Assembly: GCA_963705155.1 (NCBI GenBank)
Contig: CAVPJC010000006.1
Span: 62,001 to 126,000, forward strand
Origin: CAVPJC01 sp963705155
GTDB lineage: Bacteria; Chloroflexota; Anaerolineae; Anaerolineales; UBA4823
Reading direction: 5' to 3'
DNA: 64,000 nt
Shown: positions 36,234-48,197 of the stretch, one piece after another
How positions within the stretch are numbered: the first letter of the stretch is position 1
Layout: each line of letters opens with the position of its first letter
Notes under the pieces: generated by a model
Told to the model about the DNA's origin: nothing
Seen by the model: only the letters and a program-made list of their open reading frames with translations
The model's database searches: none
Translations under genes and position numbers: made by a program

Positions 36234-36983
36234 ATGACCCAACCCCGAGTTTTAATCCTGCAAGCGCCCGGCACCAACCGGGATGGAGACCTGGCCCATG
36301 CCCTGACCCTGGCCGGCGGGCAGCCCGAGATCCATCCAATTCAGCACCTGCGCCAGGCAGGCGGCAGCCTAAAAGATTACGCCATGCTGGCGCTGCCCGG
36401 TGGGTTTTCCTACGGCGACGCCCTGGGCGCCGGCAGGTTATGGGCGTTGGATCTGCAAACCTGGTTATCGGATTTTATCCAGACCTTCGTCGAAAGCGGG
36501 CGGCCGGTGATCGGCATATGCAACGGGTTCCAGGCGCTGGTGAAAGCCGGCATCCTCCCGGGCGGCGGAGGCCGGGCCACGCTGACCTTTAACGCCAGCG
36601 GCCATTTCGAATGCCGCTGGGTAAAGCTGGCGCCACAGCCGGCCAATTCATCGCCCTGGCTGCAAAATCTGCCCGCGCTTGAATGCCCGGTGGCGCACGG
36701 GGAGGGACGCTTTTTGATGGCGGCAGACGTTGTGTTGCCACCTGAACAGCAGGCCCTGCGTTATGTCCTCATGGATGGCGCCCCGGCCGCGGGCTCGTAT
36801 CCGGCCAACCCGAACGGATCTCCACAGGATATTGCCGGATTGACAAATCCCTCTGGCAACGTGTTGGGATTGATGCCGCACCCCGAGAACCACATTTACC
36901 CATACCAGCATCCAAACTGGACACGCCGGCAAAATACCGGTTTGTGCCTGGCGCTTTTTCAAAACGGCCTGAAAATGGCGTAA
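36234..36983 (+). CDS. purQ: Phosphoribosylformylglycinamidine synthase glutaminase subunit
   Basis: A 249-residue class I glutamine amidotransferase that feeds ammonia to PurL. The nucleophile elbow GICNGFQALVKAG is at about residues 85-97 with Cys at about 87, and the His/Glu pair is in GLMPHPENHIYPYQH near residue 220. The start fits the family (RVLILQAPGTNRDGDLAHAL). It lies 28 nt after purL and is intact. Confidence 0.92.
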   Translation: MTQPRVLILQAPGTNRDGDLAHALTLAGGQPEIHPIQHLRQAGGSLKDYAMLALPGGFSYGDALGAGRLWALDLQTWLSDFIQTFVESGRPVIGICNGFQALVKAGILPGGGGRATLTFNASGHFECRWVKLAPQPANSSPWLQNLPALECPVAHGEGRFLMAADVVLPPEQQALRYVLMDGAPAAGSYPANPNGSPQDIAGLTNPSGNVLGLMPHPENHIYPYQHPNWTRRQNTGLCLALFQNGLKMA

Positions 36984-37029
36984 AATCAAGGGGTTCGAAC
37001 ACACCCACAAGGCTGACCATCTTTTAGCA

Positions 37030-38418
37030 ATGACCGACTTTTCTGTTTACCTTTCCCCTTTCACCTGGCGCTACGGCAGCCCGGAGATGCGCCTCATCTG
37101 GAGCGAAGCCCACAAACGCCAACTGTGGCGGCAGATCTGGGTGGCGCTGGCCGAAATTCAACATGAATTCGGCCTGTTATCGCAGCAGCAGGTGGACGAC
37201 CTGCGCCTCCATGCAGAGAGTGTGGACATCCAGCGAGCCCTGCAGATTGAGGCTGAAATCCATCATGACCTGATGGCAGAGCTAAAAACCTTTGCAGAGC
37301 AGTGCCCGCTGGGGGGCGGCGCCCTGCACCTGGGTGCGACCTCCATGGATATCGAAGACAATGCCGATGCCCTGCGGGTGCGCCAGTCGCTGGATCTGGT
37401 CATTGTCGGCTTGGAACAACTGCTGCGAGCGTTTGTGCAGAAAATTATTACCTATGCAGATACGCCTTTGATGGCCTTCACCCACCTCCAGCCGGCGGAG
37501 CCTTCAACCCTGGGTTACCGGCTGGCTCAGTATGCCCAGGACCTGTTGATGGATTGGGAGAACCTGCGCCGCGCCCACGCCCACCTGCGCGGCAAAGGCT
37601 TCAAGGGCGCGGTGGGCACAGGGGCCGCTTATGCAGAGCTGGTGGGTGTGGAAAACCTGGCCGAGTTTGAAACCCGCCTTTCCACCCGCCTGGGGCTGCC
37701 GTTTTACCCCGTGACCACCCAGACCTACCCACGCAAACAGGATTACCAGGTGGTCAGCGCGCTGTCTGGCCTGGGCGGGTCGTTGTACAAATTTGCCTTC
37801 GACCTGCGCATCCTGCAGTCGCCGCCGTTGGGCGAGTTGAGCGAGCCTTTCGGGAAAAAACAGGTGGGGTCGTCGGCCATGCCCTTCAAGCGCAACCCGA
37901 TCAACGCCGAAAAGATCAACTCGCTGGCGCGTGCCCTGGCGCAGATGCCGCGCCTGGCCTGGGACAATGCCGCCCATTCCCTGCTGGAGCGCACATTGGA
38001 TGATTCGGCCAACCGCCGCACACTGCTGCCCGAGGCATTTCTGTCTGCAGACGAGCTGCTGCGCACCACCTGCCGCATTGTGGATGGTTTACAGGTGAAC
38101 CTGGCAGCCATGAGGCGCAACCTGGAAATTTACGGCCCATTTGCCGCCACAGAACGCGTGTTAATGGCGCTGGTAAAAGCCGGCGCCGACCGGCAATGGC
38201 TGCACGAACGCCTGCGGCTGCACGCCATGACCGCCTGGGAGGCGGTGCAGAGCGGGGCAGCCAACCCGCTGGTGAACCTGCTGTGCGCCGATGAGCAGCT
38301 TACCGGCCGGTTGGACGCCGCTCAGGTGCGCGCCCTGATGGATGCCAGCGCACACCTGGGCGATGCCCCGGCACACGCCCGGAGCCTGGCGCGGACGATC
38401 GAGGAAGCATTGGCGTAA
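37030..38418 (+). CDS. purB: Adenylosuccinate lyase
   Basis: A 462-residue fumarase/aspartase-superfamily enzyme that acts twice in purine synthesis, on SAICAR and on adenylosuccinate. The superfamily signature GSSAMPFKRNPINAEKINSL is at about residue 280, and the catalytic His regions HLGATSMDIEDNADAL and FTHLQPAEPSTLGYRLAQ are also visible. It follows purQ by 46 nt. Intact. Confidence 0.93.
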   Translation: MTDFSVYLSPFTWRYGSPEMRLIWSEAHKRQLWRQIWVALAEIQHEFGLLSQQQVDDLRLHAESVDIQRALQIEAEIHHDLMAELKTFAEQCPLGGGALHLGATSMDIEDNADALRVRQSLDLVIVGLEQLLRAFVQKIITYADTPLMAFTHLQPAEPSTLGYRLAQYAQDLLMDWENLRRAHAHLRGKGFKGAVGTGAAYAELVGVENLAEFETRLSTRLGLPFYPVTTQTYPRKQDYQVVSALSGLGGSLYKFAFDLRILQSPPLGELSEPFGKKQVGSSAMPFKRNPINAEKINSLARALAQMPRLAWDNAAHSLLERTLDDSANRRTLLPEAFLSADELLRTTCRIVDGLQVNLAAMRRNLEIYGPFAATERVLMALVKAGADRQWLHERLRLHAMTAWEAVQSGAANPLVNLLCADEQLTGRLDAAQVRALMDASAHLGDAPAHARSLARTIEEALA

Positions 38419-38481
38419 GGACTGGCATCCGTAAAATCATCCGGCGCTGCCGGGAAATTCAGCAGGGGAGGGAGATTTCGA

Positions 38482-39452
38482 TTGGACAATCAAATACAGC
38501 AGGTTCTCGAACATCCTTTTGTAGCGGTCGATTTACCCCTGCCCGGCAAATTGAGCGGCAAAGTCCGCGAGGTCTTCCCGCTCCCCGCCGACCGGCTTCT
38601 GCTGGTTACCACCGACCGCCTCTCGGCATTCGACCGCATCCTGGGGGCCGCGCCCTATAAGGGTCAGGTGTTAACCAGCTTTCCGCCTGGTGGTTTGAAC
38701 GCACCGCTGACATCATCCCCAACCATTTGCTGGCTGTACCCGACCCCAACGCCATGCTCGCGCAGGCCGTACAGCCCTTTCCGGTCGAAGTGATCGTCCG
38801 CGGGTACATCAGCGGCGTCACTTCCACCGCTCTCTGGTACCGTTACAGCTTGGGCGAGCGGGAGATCTACGGGCATCATTTCCCCGAGGGGTTGCGTAAA
38901 AACCAGGCTTTACCCCGGGCAGTGATCACCCCTACCACGAAAGGCGGCCCATCGGGTCACGATGAACGCTTAACCCCCGCCGAAGTGGTGGAGCACGGCT
39001 ATTTGAGCGCCGCAGATTGGGATACGGTGCAACAGGCAGCCCTGAGCGTATTTGCTTGCGGTCAGCAAGCCGCCTCGGAAGCCGGGTTGATCCTGGTGGA
39101 CACCAAATATGAATTCGGCCGCGCCGCCGATGGGCGCATTCTGCTCATTGATGAAGTGCACACCCCCGATTCATCCCGCTACTGGAAGGCCGGCAGCTAC
39201 CCGCAGCGATTGGAAGCCGGTCTGGAACCGGAAAATTTCGATAAGGAATTCGTCCGCCTGGAATATGCTGCCCTGGGTTATCGCGGCGATGGCGACCCCC
39301 CTGATATGCCGTTGGATCTATGGCGGCGGGTTGCAGAACGCTACATCAGCCTGTACACCGATCTTACCGGTCTGCCATTCCAGCCAGGCAGCTACCCGGT
39401 AGCGCCCCGCCTTGTGAGCAACCTGCGCCAGCATGGAGGTATTCTGGAATGA
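38482..39452 (+). CDS. purC: SAICAR synthase, frameshifted
   Basis: Makes SAICAR from CAIR, aspartate and ATP. Fragments 38482-38793 and 38727-39452 join near 38672; adding one A (AACC to AAACC) restores GQVLNQLSAWWFERTADIIP. The family motif PFPVEVIVRGYISGV follows, and EFGRAADGRILLIDEVHTPD lies near residue 220. Full length is about 323 residues, the longer type of PurC. TTG at 38482 is the likely start, with GGGAG upstream. It overlaps purE by 4 nt. Confidence 0.88.
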
Positions 39453-39967
39453 ACACGCCAGACCAGCCCCATGTGATTATCTTGATGGGTTCGGCCTCGG
39501 ACCGCCCACACTGCGACCAGATTGCGGCAGCGCTGGCAGAGCTGGGCCTGCCGTGTGTGCAGCGCATTGCCTCCGCCCATAAAAACCCGGCTCGCTTACT
39601 GCAAATCCTGGGTGAATTTGAAGCCAGCCCCGCAGCGCACGTTTACATCACCGTGGCCGGGCGCAGCAATGCCCTCAGTGGTATGGTGGATGGAGCCGTG
39701 AATGCCCCCGTGATCGCCTGCCCGCCGCAAAGCAGCGCATTCGGCGGCGCTGACCTGTATTCATCCGTGCGCATGCCCTCAGGCATTGCCCCCATGCTCG
39801 TGTTGGAGCCTGCCAATGCCGCCCTGGCTGCGGCGAAAATCCTCGCCCTGCAAGACCCCCGCCTGGCACAGCGCTTACAGCACGTCCGGCTTGAGAACAT
39901 CCGCAAGCTGGAAGAGGCTGACGCTCAATTATTGAAACCGGCGGTGGACCTGAACCATAAATCCTGA
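39449..39967 (+). CDS. purE: Phosphoribosylaminoimidazole carboxylase, class II PurE
   Basis: A 172-residue AIR carboxylase. The sequence has the class II hallmarks: RIASAHKNPARLL, ITVAGRSNALSGMVDG, VIACPPQSSAFGGADLYSS and RMPSGIAPMLVLEP, in place of the class I GAGGAAHLPGM. Class II enzymes carboxylate AIR directly with CO2, whereas class I needs N5-CAIR made by PurK. No purK is present in the operon, which agrees. It starts at ATGA overlapping the purC stop. Confidence 0.9.
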   Translation: MNTPDQPHVIILMGSASDRPHCDQIAAALAELGLPCVQRIASAHKNPARLLQILGEFEASPAAHVYITVAGRSNALSGMVDGAVNAPVIACPPQSSAFGGADLYSSVRMPSGIAPMLVLEPANAALAAAKILALQDPRLAQRLQHVRLENIRKLEEADAQLLKPAVDLNHKS

Positions 39968-39977
39968 GCTGCCATTT

Positions 39978-41380
39978 TTGGATTCGCCCCACGAAGCCTG
40001 CGGCGTGATTGGCATTTCAATCACCCACCCGGATGCAGCCCGCCAGGCCCTGTTGGGGCTGTACGCTTTGCAGCATCGCGGCCAGGAGGCAGCCGGTATC
40101 GCTGTGAGCGATGGAAAGGCGGTACACGTGCACAAGGGCAGCGGGCTGGTTGCGCAGGTTTTCAGCGAGGACGTCATCGCCGGGCTGAAGGGGCAGCTGG
40201 CGGTGGGGCACACGCGCTATTCCACTACGGGCTCATCCAACTTGCGCAATGCCCAGCCTTTTGTTATTGAGACTCAACACGGCCCGCTGGCATTGGCCCA
40301 CAACGGCAACCTGGTGAACGCGGCTGAGCTGCGCCAGGAGCTGCTGGAAAGCGGCGTGGGGCTAACCTCATCCACCGACAGTGAGGTGATGACGCTCATG
40401 CTGGCCCGGGCGCCGGCAAGACCTGGCTGGAACGCATCTCGGCCTGCATGCCGCGCTGGATCGGAGCCTTTTCGCTCGTGATCCTCACCCGCCGGGAGGT
40501 ATTTGCCGCCCGCGACCCTGGGGGCTGCGCCCTCTGACCATCGGACGGCTTCCAGATGGCGGACACGTTGTGGCCAGCGAAACCGGCGCCCTGGAAACCA
40601 TCGGCTGCGATGCCATTCGTGAGGTGCAGGCGGGCGAAGTAGTTGCCCTGCAGGAAGCCGCGTTAATTGTCCGCCAGGCGCTGCCGCCTGTTGCGCCATC
40701 AGCCCTGTGCACCTTTGAGCACATTTATTTTTCCCGGCCCGACAGCATCTGGGATGGACGGGTGGTGTACGAGGTGCGTTACCGGCTTGGACGGGAGCTT
40801 GCCCGCGAAGATGATATTACCGCCGACCTGGTGATCCCGGTGCCAGATACCTCGACGCCAGCAGCTCTGGGTTATGCTGCCGAGAGCGGCCTGCCCTTCA
40901 GTGACGGCATGATCAGGAACCGTTACATCGGGCGGACCTTTATCCAGCCCTCGCGAATCCATGCGCCGCGCCAGCGTGTTCCTCAAATTCAACCCGTTGC
41001 CGCATGTGCTCAACGGGAAACGCGTGGTGATCCTGGATGATTCAATTGTGCGCGCCAACACTTCAGCCCACCTGGTGCAATTGGTGCGCCAGGCAGGCGC
41101 CCGGGAAATTCACCTGCGCATCACCTGCCCGCCCATCCGCCATCCCTGCTTTATGGGTGTAGATATGGCCACCTATGAAGAACTGATCGCACACAACCTC
41201 ACGCTGCCCGAAATCGCTGCAACACTCGGTGTGGATAGTCTCCAATATCTTTCCTTACCGGGCATGATGCGCGCCATCGGCAGCGAAAGCGTCTACTGTA
41301 ATGCCTGCTTTACCGGCGAGTACCCCTTTCCACTGGACGTGAGCGGCATCAAAACGGGCTTCGAAGATGCAGACCAGTGA
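39978..41380 (+). CDS. purF: Amidophosphoribosyltransferase, frameshifted
   Basis: First committed enzyme of purine synthesis. Fragments from 39978, 40570 and 40961 join into about 467 residues; breaks lie near 40420, 40520 and 40970. The TTG start gives a 7-residue propeptide before the nucleophilic Cys (EACGVIGI). The PRPP motif VVILDDSIVRANTSAH is present. CTFEHIYFSRPDS, ITCPPIRHPCFMG and YCNACFTGEYP hold the Cys residues of the structural [4Fe-4S] cluster seen in Bacillus-type PurF. It begins 10 nt after purE. Confidence 0.88.
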
Positions 41381-41393
41381 AGGAGGAAAGGTG

Positions 41394-43714
41394 ATGAAAA
41401 TCCTGCTGGTCGGTTCGGGCGGGCGTGAACACGCACTGGCCTGGAAGCTCAGCCAGTCGCCCAGGCTGGGCAGCTTATACACACTGCCCGGCAACCCGGG
41501 CACCGCCCTCGTGGGAACTAACCTGCCCGGCAACCCCGATGACCCGCAAGCCGTGTTGTACGCCGCCCTGACCCACAAAATTGACCTGGTGGTGGTTGGG
41601 CCGGAGGCGCCCCTGGCTGCCGGCCTTGCCGACGTCCTGGTGGATGCCGGCATACCGGTCTTTGGCCCCAGCCGCGCCGCGGCGCAGTTGGAGTCATCCA
41701 AAGCCTTTGCCAAGAACTTCATGCTGCGGCATGCCATTCCCACGGCGCGCTTTAGCAGTTTCAACGCCTTGCCGGAAGCGCTGGCCTACCTGCACACCTT
41801 CGAGCCTGGAGGCTGTGTGATTAAGGCGTCCGGTCTCGCAGCCGGCAAAGGCGTTTATTTGCCAGATACGCAGGCTGAGGCTGAAGCGATCCTCGCGCGA
41901 TCTGCTGGTCACGGGCACATTGGGCCAGGCTGGGCGGGAAATCGTGATTGAGGAGCGCTTGAACGGGCCTGAACTGTCGCTTCTGGCCTTTACAGATGGG
42001 CACACACTCCTGAGTATGCCCGCTGCCCAGGATCACAAGCGCATCTACGATGGCGACCAGGGGGCCAACACAGGCGGGATGGGCGCTTTTGCCCCCTCAC
42101 CGCTGGGCACGCCCGCTTTGCTGGAACAGGTTCACCAAGCCATCCTGCAGCCTGCGCTGGATGGTTTGCGTTCCGAAGGTGTGTTGTACTGCGGTGTGCT
42201 GTATGCCGGGTTGATCTCACCTGCGCAGGGTCCACGCCTTTTGGAATTCAACTGCCGCTTCGGAGACCCGGAAACCCAGGCCATCTTGCCTCTGTTGGAC
42301 AGCGATCTGGTGGAGGTGCTCCTGGCGTGTGTCGAGGGCAGGCTGGCGCAGACCGCTGCAGAAGTGACCTGGCGCAGCGGCGCCGCCGCGGTGATCGTCC
42401 TGGCGGCGGCGGGCTATCCGGGAGCCTATGAGAAGGGAAGGATTATCTCTGGATTGGAGCGCCTTGCCAGACGGGGTGCTGGCCTTTCATGCCGGGACAG
42501 CCAGCCAGGGCGGCAAGCTGGTGACCTCCGGCGGGCGCGTGCTGGGAATTGCCGCACAGGCTGGCAGCCTGCCCGCCGCCCTCGAAAAAGCTTACCGGTC
42601 GATCGAGGGGGTTCACTTTGAGGGGATGCACTACCGCACCGATATCGGCCGGCACGCCGGCGCGCAGGCAGGCGGCGAGGGCAGCGCATATGCTGCCGCG
42701 GGGGTATCCATCGATGCCGGCGCCCGGGCTGTGGAGCTGATGAGCGCAAGCCTGCGCAAAACTTACACAGCGCAGGTGCTCTCCGATGTAGGAACCTTTG
42801 GCGGCCTGTACAGCCTGTCGGGGCTGGCAGACATGCAACATCCTGTGCTGGTTGCTTCAACCGATGGGGTGGGCACCAAGGTGATCCTGGCTGCCCAGGC
42901 TGGTCGCTTCGAGGGCATCGGACAGGATATCGTCAACCATTGCATCAACGATATCCTGGTACAGGGCGCCCGCCCGCTCTTCTTTCTGGATTATATTGCT
43001 GCCAGCCATCTGGAGCCTGTGGCGGTGGCAGAAATTGTCAGGGGCATGAGCACGGCCTGCTTTGCGGCAGGCTGCGCCCTGCTGGGGGGCGAAACAGCCG
43101 AAATGCCCGGTGTGTATGCCCCGGAGCGATTCGATGTCGCCGGGACGATCGTGGGCGTTGTCGAAAAAGACTGCATCCTGCCGCGCCCCGGCATTCAGGC
43201 GGGAGATTACCTGCTCGGTCTGGCATCGTCCGGCCCGCACACCAACGGATTTTCACTCATCCGCCGGGTGCTGGCTTCGACACCGCTGGATACGGTCAAT
43301 CCCGAAGTGGGCGTCCCCCTGATCGATGCTCTGCTGGCTCCGCACCGCTCGTACCTGGCGCTGCTGTGGGGGTTGCTGCAGGCGGGGTTTGCCGGGAACC
43401 CGGAAAAGCCATCCCCGATCAAGGCGCTTTGCCACCTCACCGGAGGCGGTTTCATCGATAACCTGCCGCGTATCCTGCCCGCCGGGCTGGGGGCCGTGAT
43501 CCGGCGCGGCGCCTGGCCTGTGCCGCCGCTTTTTCAGCTCATCCAGCGGCAGGGCCAGGTGAGCGAATTGGAGATGCACCGCGTCTTCAACATGGGCGTT
43601 GGCATGCTGGCTGTCGTCAGCCCGCAAGACCTGGAACAGGTGCAAGGTGCCATACCTGAAAAGACCTGGGTGGTGGGAGAAATCGCTCCCGGCGCCGGGG
43701 TGAGACTGGTATAA
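41394..43714 (+). CDS. purDM: Bifunctional GAR synthetase-AIR synthetase (PurD-PurM fusion), frameshifted
   Basis: Starts with PurD (MKILLVGSGGREHALAWKLS) after AGGAGGA. PurD runs through IKASGLAAGKGVYLPD, DHKRIYDGDQGANTGGMGAF and RLLEFNCRFGDPETQAILP to its C-terminal HYRTDIGRHA. The same frame then continues through a 12-residue Gly/Ala-rich linker into PurM (AAGVSIDAGARAVELM, VASTDGVGTKVILAAQAG, TGGGFIDNLPRILP) and ends at 43714. No stop codon and no in-frame ATG, GTG or TTG separates the two domains (42640-42735). Breaks near 41897 and 42468 are within PurD only, so the junction itself is not affected. Total about 774 residues. This matches the GARS-AIRS order of yeast Ade5,7 and animal GART. 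Confidence 0.82.
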
Positions 43715-43715
43715 G

Positions 43716-44320
43716 ATGGCAAAGGCGAGGCTGGTCGTACTGGCTTCTGGGAATGGCAGCAATTTGCAGGCCATTCTGGATGCCTGTAACTCTGGCCAGC
43801 TGCCGGCGGTTGTAGTCGCCGTGATCAGCGACCGGGCCGGGGCGTTTGCCCTCGAACGCGCCCGCATGGCAGGGATTCCGGCTGTGTACCATCCCTGGAA
43901 ACCCTTCCGGGAAGCCGGCGCAGACCGGAGTGCTTATGATACCGCCCTGGCGGAACTGGCAATCGCTTTCAAGCCGGATTATATGGTTCTGGCAGGCTGG
44001 ATGCGCCTGCTCACATCTGCTTTTCTGGAGCGTTTCCCGATGCGGGTGGTGAACCTGCACCCGGCTTTACCCGGGGCTTTCCCCGGCACCGAAGCCATCC
44101 GCCGGGCCTGGCTTGCCGGGCAGAGCCGACAGATCAGTTCCACCGGCGTGATGGTGCACTTCGTACCGGATGAAGGTGTGGATAACGGGCCGGTGATTGC
44201 CGTCCAGGTAGTCCCGCTCGTCATGGATGAACCCCTGGAAGACCTGGAAGCCCGCATCCATACGGTTGAACACCGCTTATTGGTGCAAGCGCTTCAATCC
44301 ATCCTGCAAAAGGAGCCATT

Positions 44321-44324
<4 letters not shown>
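43716..44324 (+). CDS. purN: Phosphoribosylglycinamide formyltransferase
   Basis: A 202-residue folate-dependent GAR transformylase. The active-site residues are visible: NLHPALPGAFPG (Asn and His, about residues 112-114) and STGVMVHFVPDEGVDNGPVI (Asp about 150). ATG begins 1 nt after the purDM stop. With PurD-PurM before it, the gene order copies the domain order of animal GART, although purN is still separate here. Confidence 0.92.
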
Positions 44325-45863
<1,539 letters not shown>

Positions 45864-45878
45864 TGGAACGGAGCCTTA

Positions 45879-47358
45879 ATGAACGACAGAAATCTTCAAA
45901 CCCTTCGAAGCCCTGACATTTGACGATGTGCTGATGGTGCCCGGCTACACCGAGGTGCTGCCCGACCAGACCGATGTGCGCGCCCGCCTGACCCCGGGCA
46001 TCCAGCTCGAATATCCCGCTGCTCTCGGCAGCCATGGATACCGTCACCGAGGCGCGCCTGGCGATTGCCCTGGCGCGCGAAGGCGGGCTGGGCATCATCC
46101 ACCGCAATCTCCGCCCGAGGCCAGGCCGCCGAGGTGGATAAGGTCAAGCGTCGCAATCGGGCATGATCGTCGACCCGATCACGCTGCCGCCCGAGCCACC
46201 CTGCGCGAGGCCGAAGAGATCATGGCCAACTACCACATCAGCGGGGTGCCCATCACCGAGCCGGACGGGCGCCTGGTGGGCATCCTCACCAACCGCGACA
46301 TCCGCTTTGTCGAGCCGGGTGATTACGAGCTGCCGGTGAGCGAATTTATGACCGCCCAGAACCTGGTCACCGCGCCGGTGGGCATCACCCTGGAAGACGC
46401 CAAGCGCCTGCTGCAGAAGCACCGCATCGAAAAACTGCCCCTGGTGGATGAAGGCGGCGTGATCAAGGGCCTGATCACGGTCAAGGATATCCAGAAGAAG
46501 CGCGACTTCCCCAACGCCGCCAAGGATGGGCGCGGCCGGCTGCTGGTGGGGGCGGCGGTGGGCGTGGGCGCCGATCTGGAAGAGCGCGTCGAACTGCTGG
46601 TCGACGAAGAGGTGGATGTGGTCGTCATCGATACCGCCCACGGGCACTCCGCCGGGGTGATTAGCGCCATCCGGCGCATCCGCCATGCCTGGCCCGATCT
46701 GCCGGTGATCGCCGGCAACGTGGTCACCGCCGAAGGCACGCGGGCCCTGATCAAGGCCGGGGCGGATGCGATCAAGGTGGGCGTGGGGGCGGGCTCGATC
46801 TGCACCACCCGTGTCATTTCTGGGGCAGGCATGCCGCAGATGACGGCCATCTATCGACTGCGCCCGGGCGGCGCGCCGTACGGGGTGCCGGTCATCGCCG
46901 ATGGCGGCATCAAATACAGCGGCGATATCGTCAAAGCCATCGTGGCCGGGGCCGAGGTGGTGATGCTGGGCAGCCTGCTGGCAGGCCTGGAAGAATCGCC
47001 CGGCGAAGTGGTGCTGTATGAGGGCCGGCAGTTCAAGGAATACCGCGGCATGGGCAGCCTGGGCGCCATGCAGGGCTATGGCAAAGACCGCTATGCCAGC
47101 GGGCAGGCGGGCAGCGGCAAGCTGGTGCCCGAAGGCATCGAAGGGCGCGTGCCCTACAAAGGGCCGCTGCGCGATTACGTTTACCAGCTGGTGGGCGGGC
47201 TGCGTTCGGGAATGGGCTACGCCGGCGCCGCTTCGCTGGATGACCTGCGCACCAGGACACGACTGGTGCGTATCACCGGCGCCGGGCTGATCGAGAGCCA
47301 CCCGCACGATGTGATCATCACCCGCGAAGCGCCGAATTACCAGGTCAACCAGGGTTAA
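45879..47358 (+). CDS. guaB: IMP dehydrogenase, frameshifted N-terminal part
   Basis: Converts IMP to XMP with NAD+, the first step to GMP. ATG at 45879 is out of frame after 5 codons; correction gives FEALTFDDVLMVPGYTEVLP. Breaks near 45892, 46012, 46115 and 46180 lie in the first 300 nt; the rest is open. Two CBS domains (about residues 95-205) include ISGVPITEPDGRLVGILTNR and IEKLPLVDEGGVIKGL. The catalytic loop GSICTTRVISGAGMPQ carries the nucleophilic Cys (about 305). It follows purH by 15 nt and closes the purine operon. Confidence 0.9.
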
Positions 47359-47382
47359 ACAAAAACAACGGGCCAAAAAGAA

Positions 47383-47435
47383 GGGCGCAGCCTGTCGCGA
47401 GCACCTCTGGCGGTGCTACGATGATCGCTGCGCCC
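47383..47435. terminator. Nested hairpin at the end of the purine operon
   Basis: An outer 9-bp stem GGGCGCAGC/GCTGCGCCC (47383-47391 with 47427-47435) encloses an inner 6-bp hairpin AGCACC/GGTGCT (47400-47405 with 47412-47417). It starts 24 nt after guaB and lies before the convergent CoA-binding gene. No T-run follows, so it may act as a Rho-dependent, bidirectional or processing signal, or be a small structured RNA. Confidence 0.5.
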
Positions 47436-47491
47436 CTGCGTATGGCAGATCTGCATATTAAAACGGGACACCCCGTATATTCAGCCGGTCA

Positions 47492-47931
47492 CTATAATTT
47501 GCCCACGCATTTCATCACAAAACGGTGGAAACCGTGAAACGAGCGCACCGGCTGAGCGTACATGAGGATGCACTTGCCCGACACTACGTTCAATCCCAGT
47601 GTGCGTCCTGCATCCAACGCCTCGCTGGATTCCGACCCCTGCTGCAGCCAGACGTTTTTGATACCCGCCGCGGCCGCCTGGCGCAGCGCCTGGGCAGCCT
47701 GCACCGGTGGCACCACCAGCAGGGCGCCGTCCACTTTGCCGCCCAGGGCGGCCAGGTCGGGGTAGCACTTCACGCCGTCACCTCGCCCGCTTGCGGGTGC
47801 ACCGGGTAGACCTGGTAACCGCGCTCGGTCAGTTCTTTGTAGGCTATATTGCCAAATTTCTTCCCGCTGCGAGAAAAACCCACCAGCGCCAGGTTTTTCC
47901 CCTGGATGAAGTTTTCAATTGTCGTGTCCAT
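47492..47931 (-). CDS. CoA-binding domain protein (YccU-like), frameshifted
   Basis: Fragments join near 47775 into about 147 residues. The break turns GAGGTTGAC into GAGGTGAC, the loss of one T. The Rossmann-like fold begins FIQGKNLALVGFSRSGKKFG (about residues 8-27), a loop typical of CoA_binding_2 proteins, and ends FVMKCVGKL. The segment KNVWLQQGSESSEAL is the family hallmark. Its biochemical role is unknown. It is convergent to guaB. Confidence 0.8.
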
Positions 47932-48125
47932 TTTTGCCTCATTTTGATTTTTGTTTTTATATCATAACCCGGATTGCGAAGCGTGAATATTGAAGAATGT
48001 CACCAATCGCGATGTATGAAATCATGCTTATCTACGCACCGGCTGCAATCCGGTTTCAGGTGCAGCGCCCTATTTGCCAGGCAGTTGACCAGCCTGAATT
48101 ATCAAAGCTGCATCCTGCCAATGCC

Positions 48126-48167
48126 TTGACAGATCGGGCAGATTCTGATATTCTATAACTAGAATAT
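48126..48167 (+). promoter_or_regulatory. PadR-gene promoter with overlapping palindromic operator
   Basis: TTGACA (48126-48131) is followed 17 nt later by TATTCT (48149-48154). The -10 lies inside a perfect palindrome of 8-nt arms ATATTCTA and TAGAATAT (48148-48155 and 48160-48167, spacer TAAC). PadR repressors often bind such AT-rich inverted repeats, so autoregulation is likely. Confidence 0.75.
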
Positions 48168-48197
48168 GTTAGCTATAGGATAAACCTGTACAAGCCA

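Noticed and set aside
34000..36300. Long minus-strand open frames opposite purL
   Set aside because: They are high-GC mirror frames of a clearly coding gene, with no start signals or recognisable domains.
42428..42640. A separate purM-like gene starting at 42428
   Set aside because: The first 70 residues are the C-terminus of PurD in the correct frame; the apparent start is only where the frame enters after the break near 42468.
46144..47376. A 410-residue minus-strand frame opposite guaB
   Set aside because: It mirrors the IMP dehydrogenase coding sequence and is rich in His, Gln and Arg as expected for antisense of GC-rich coding DNA.
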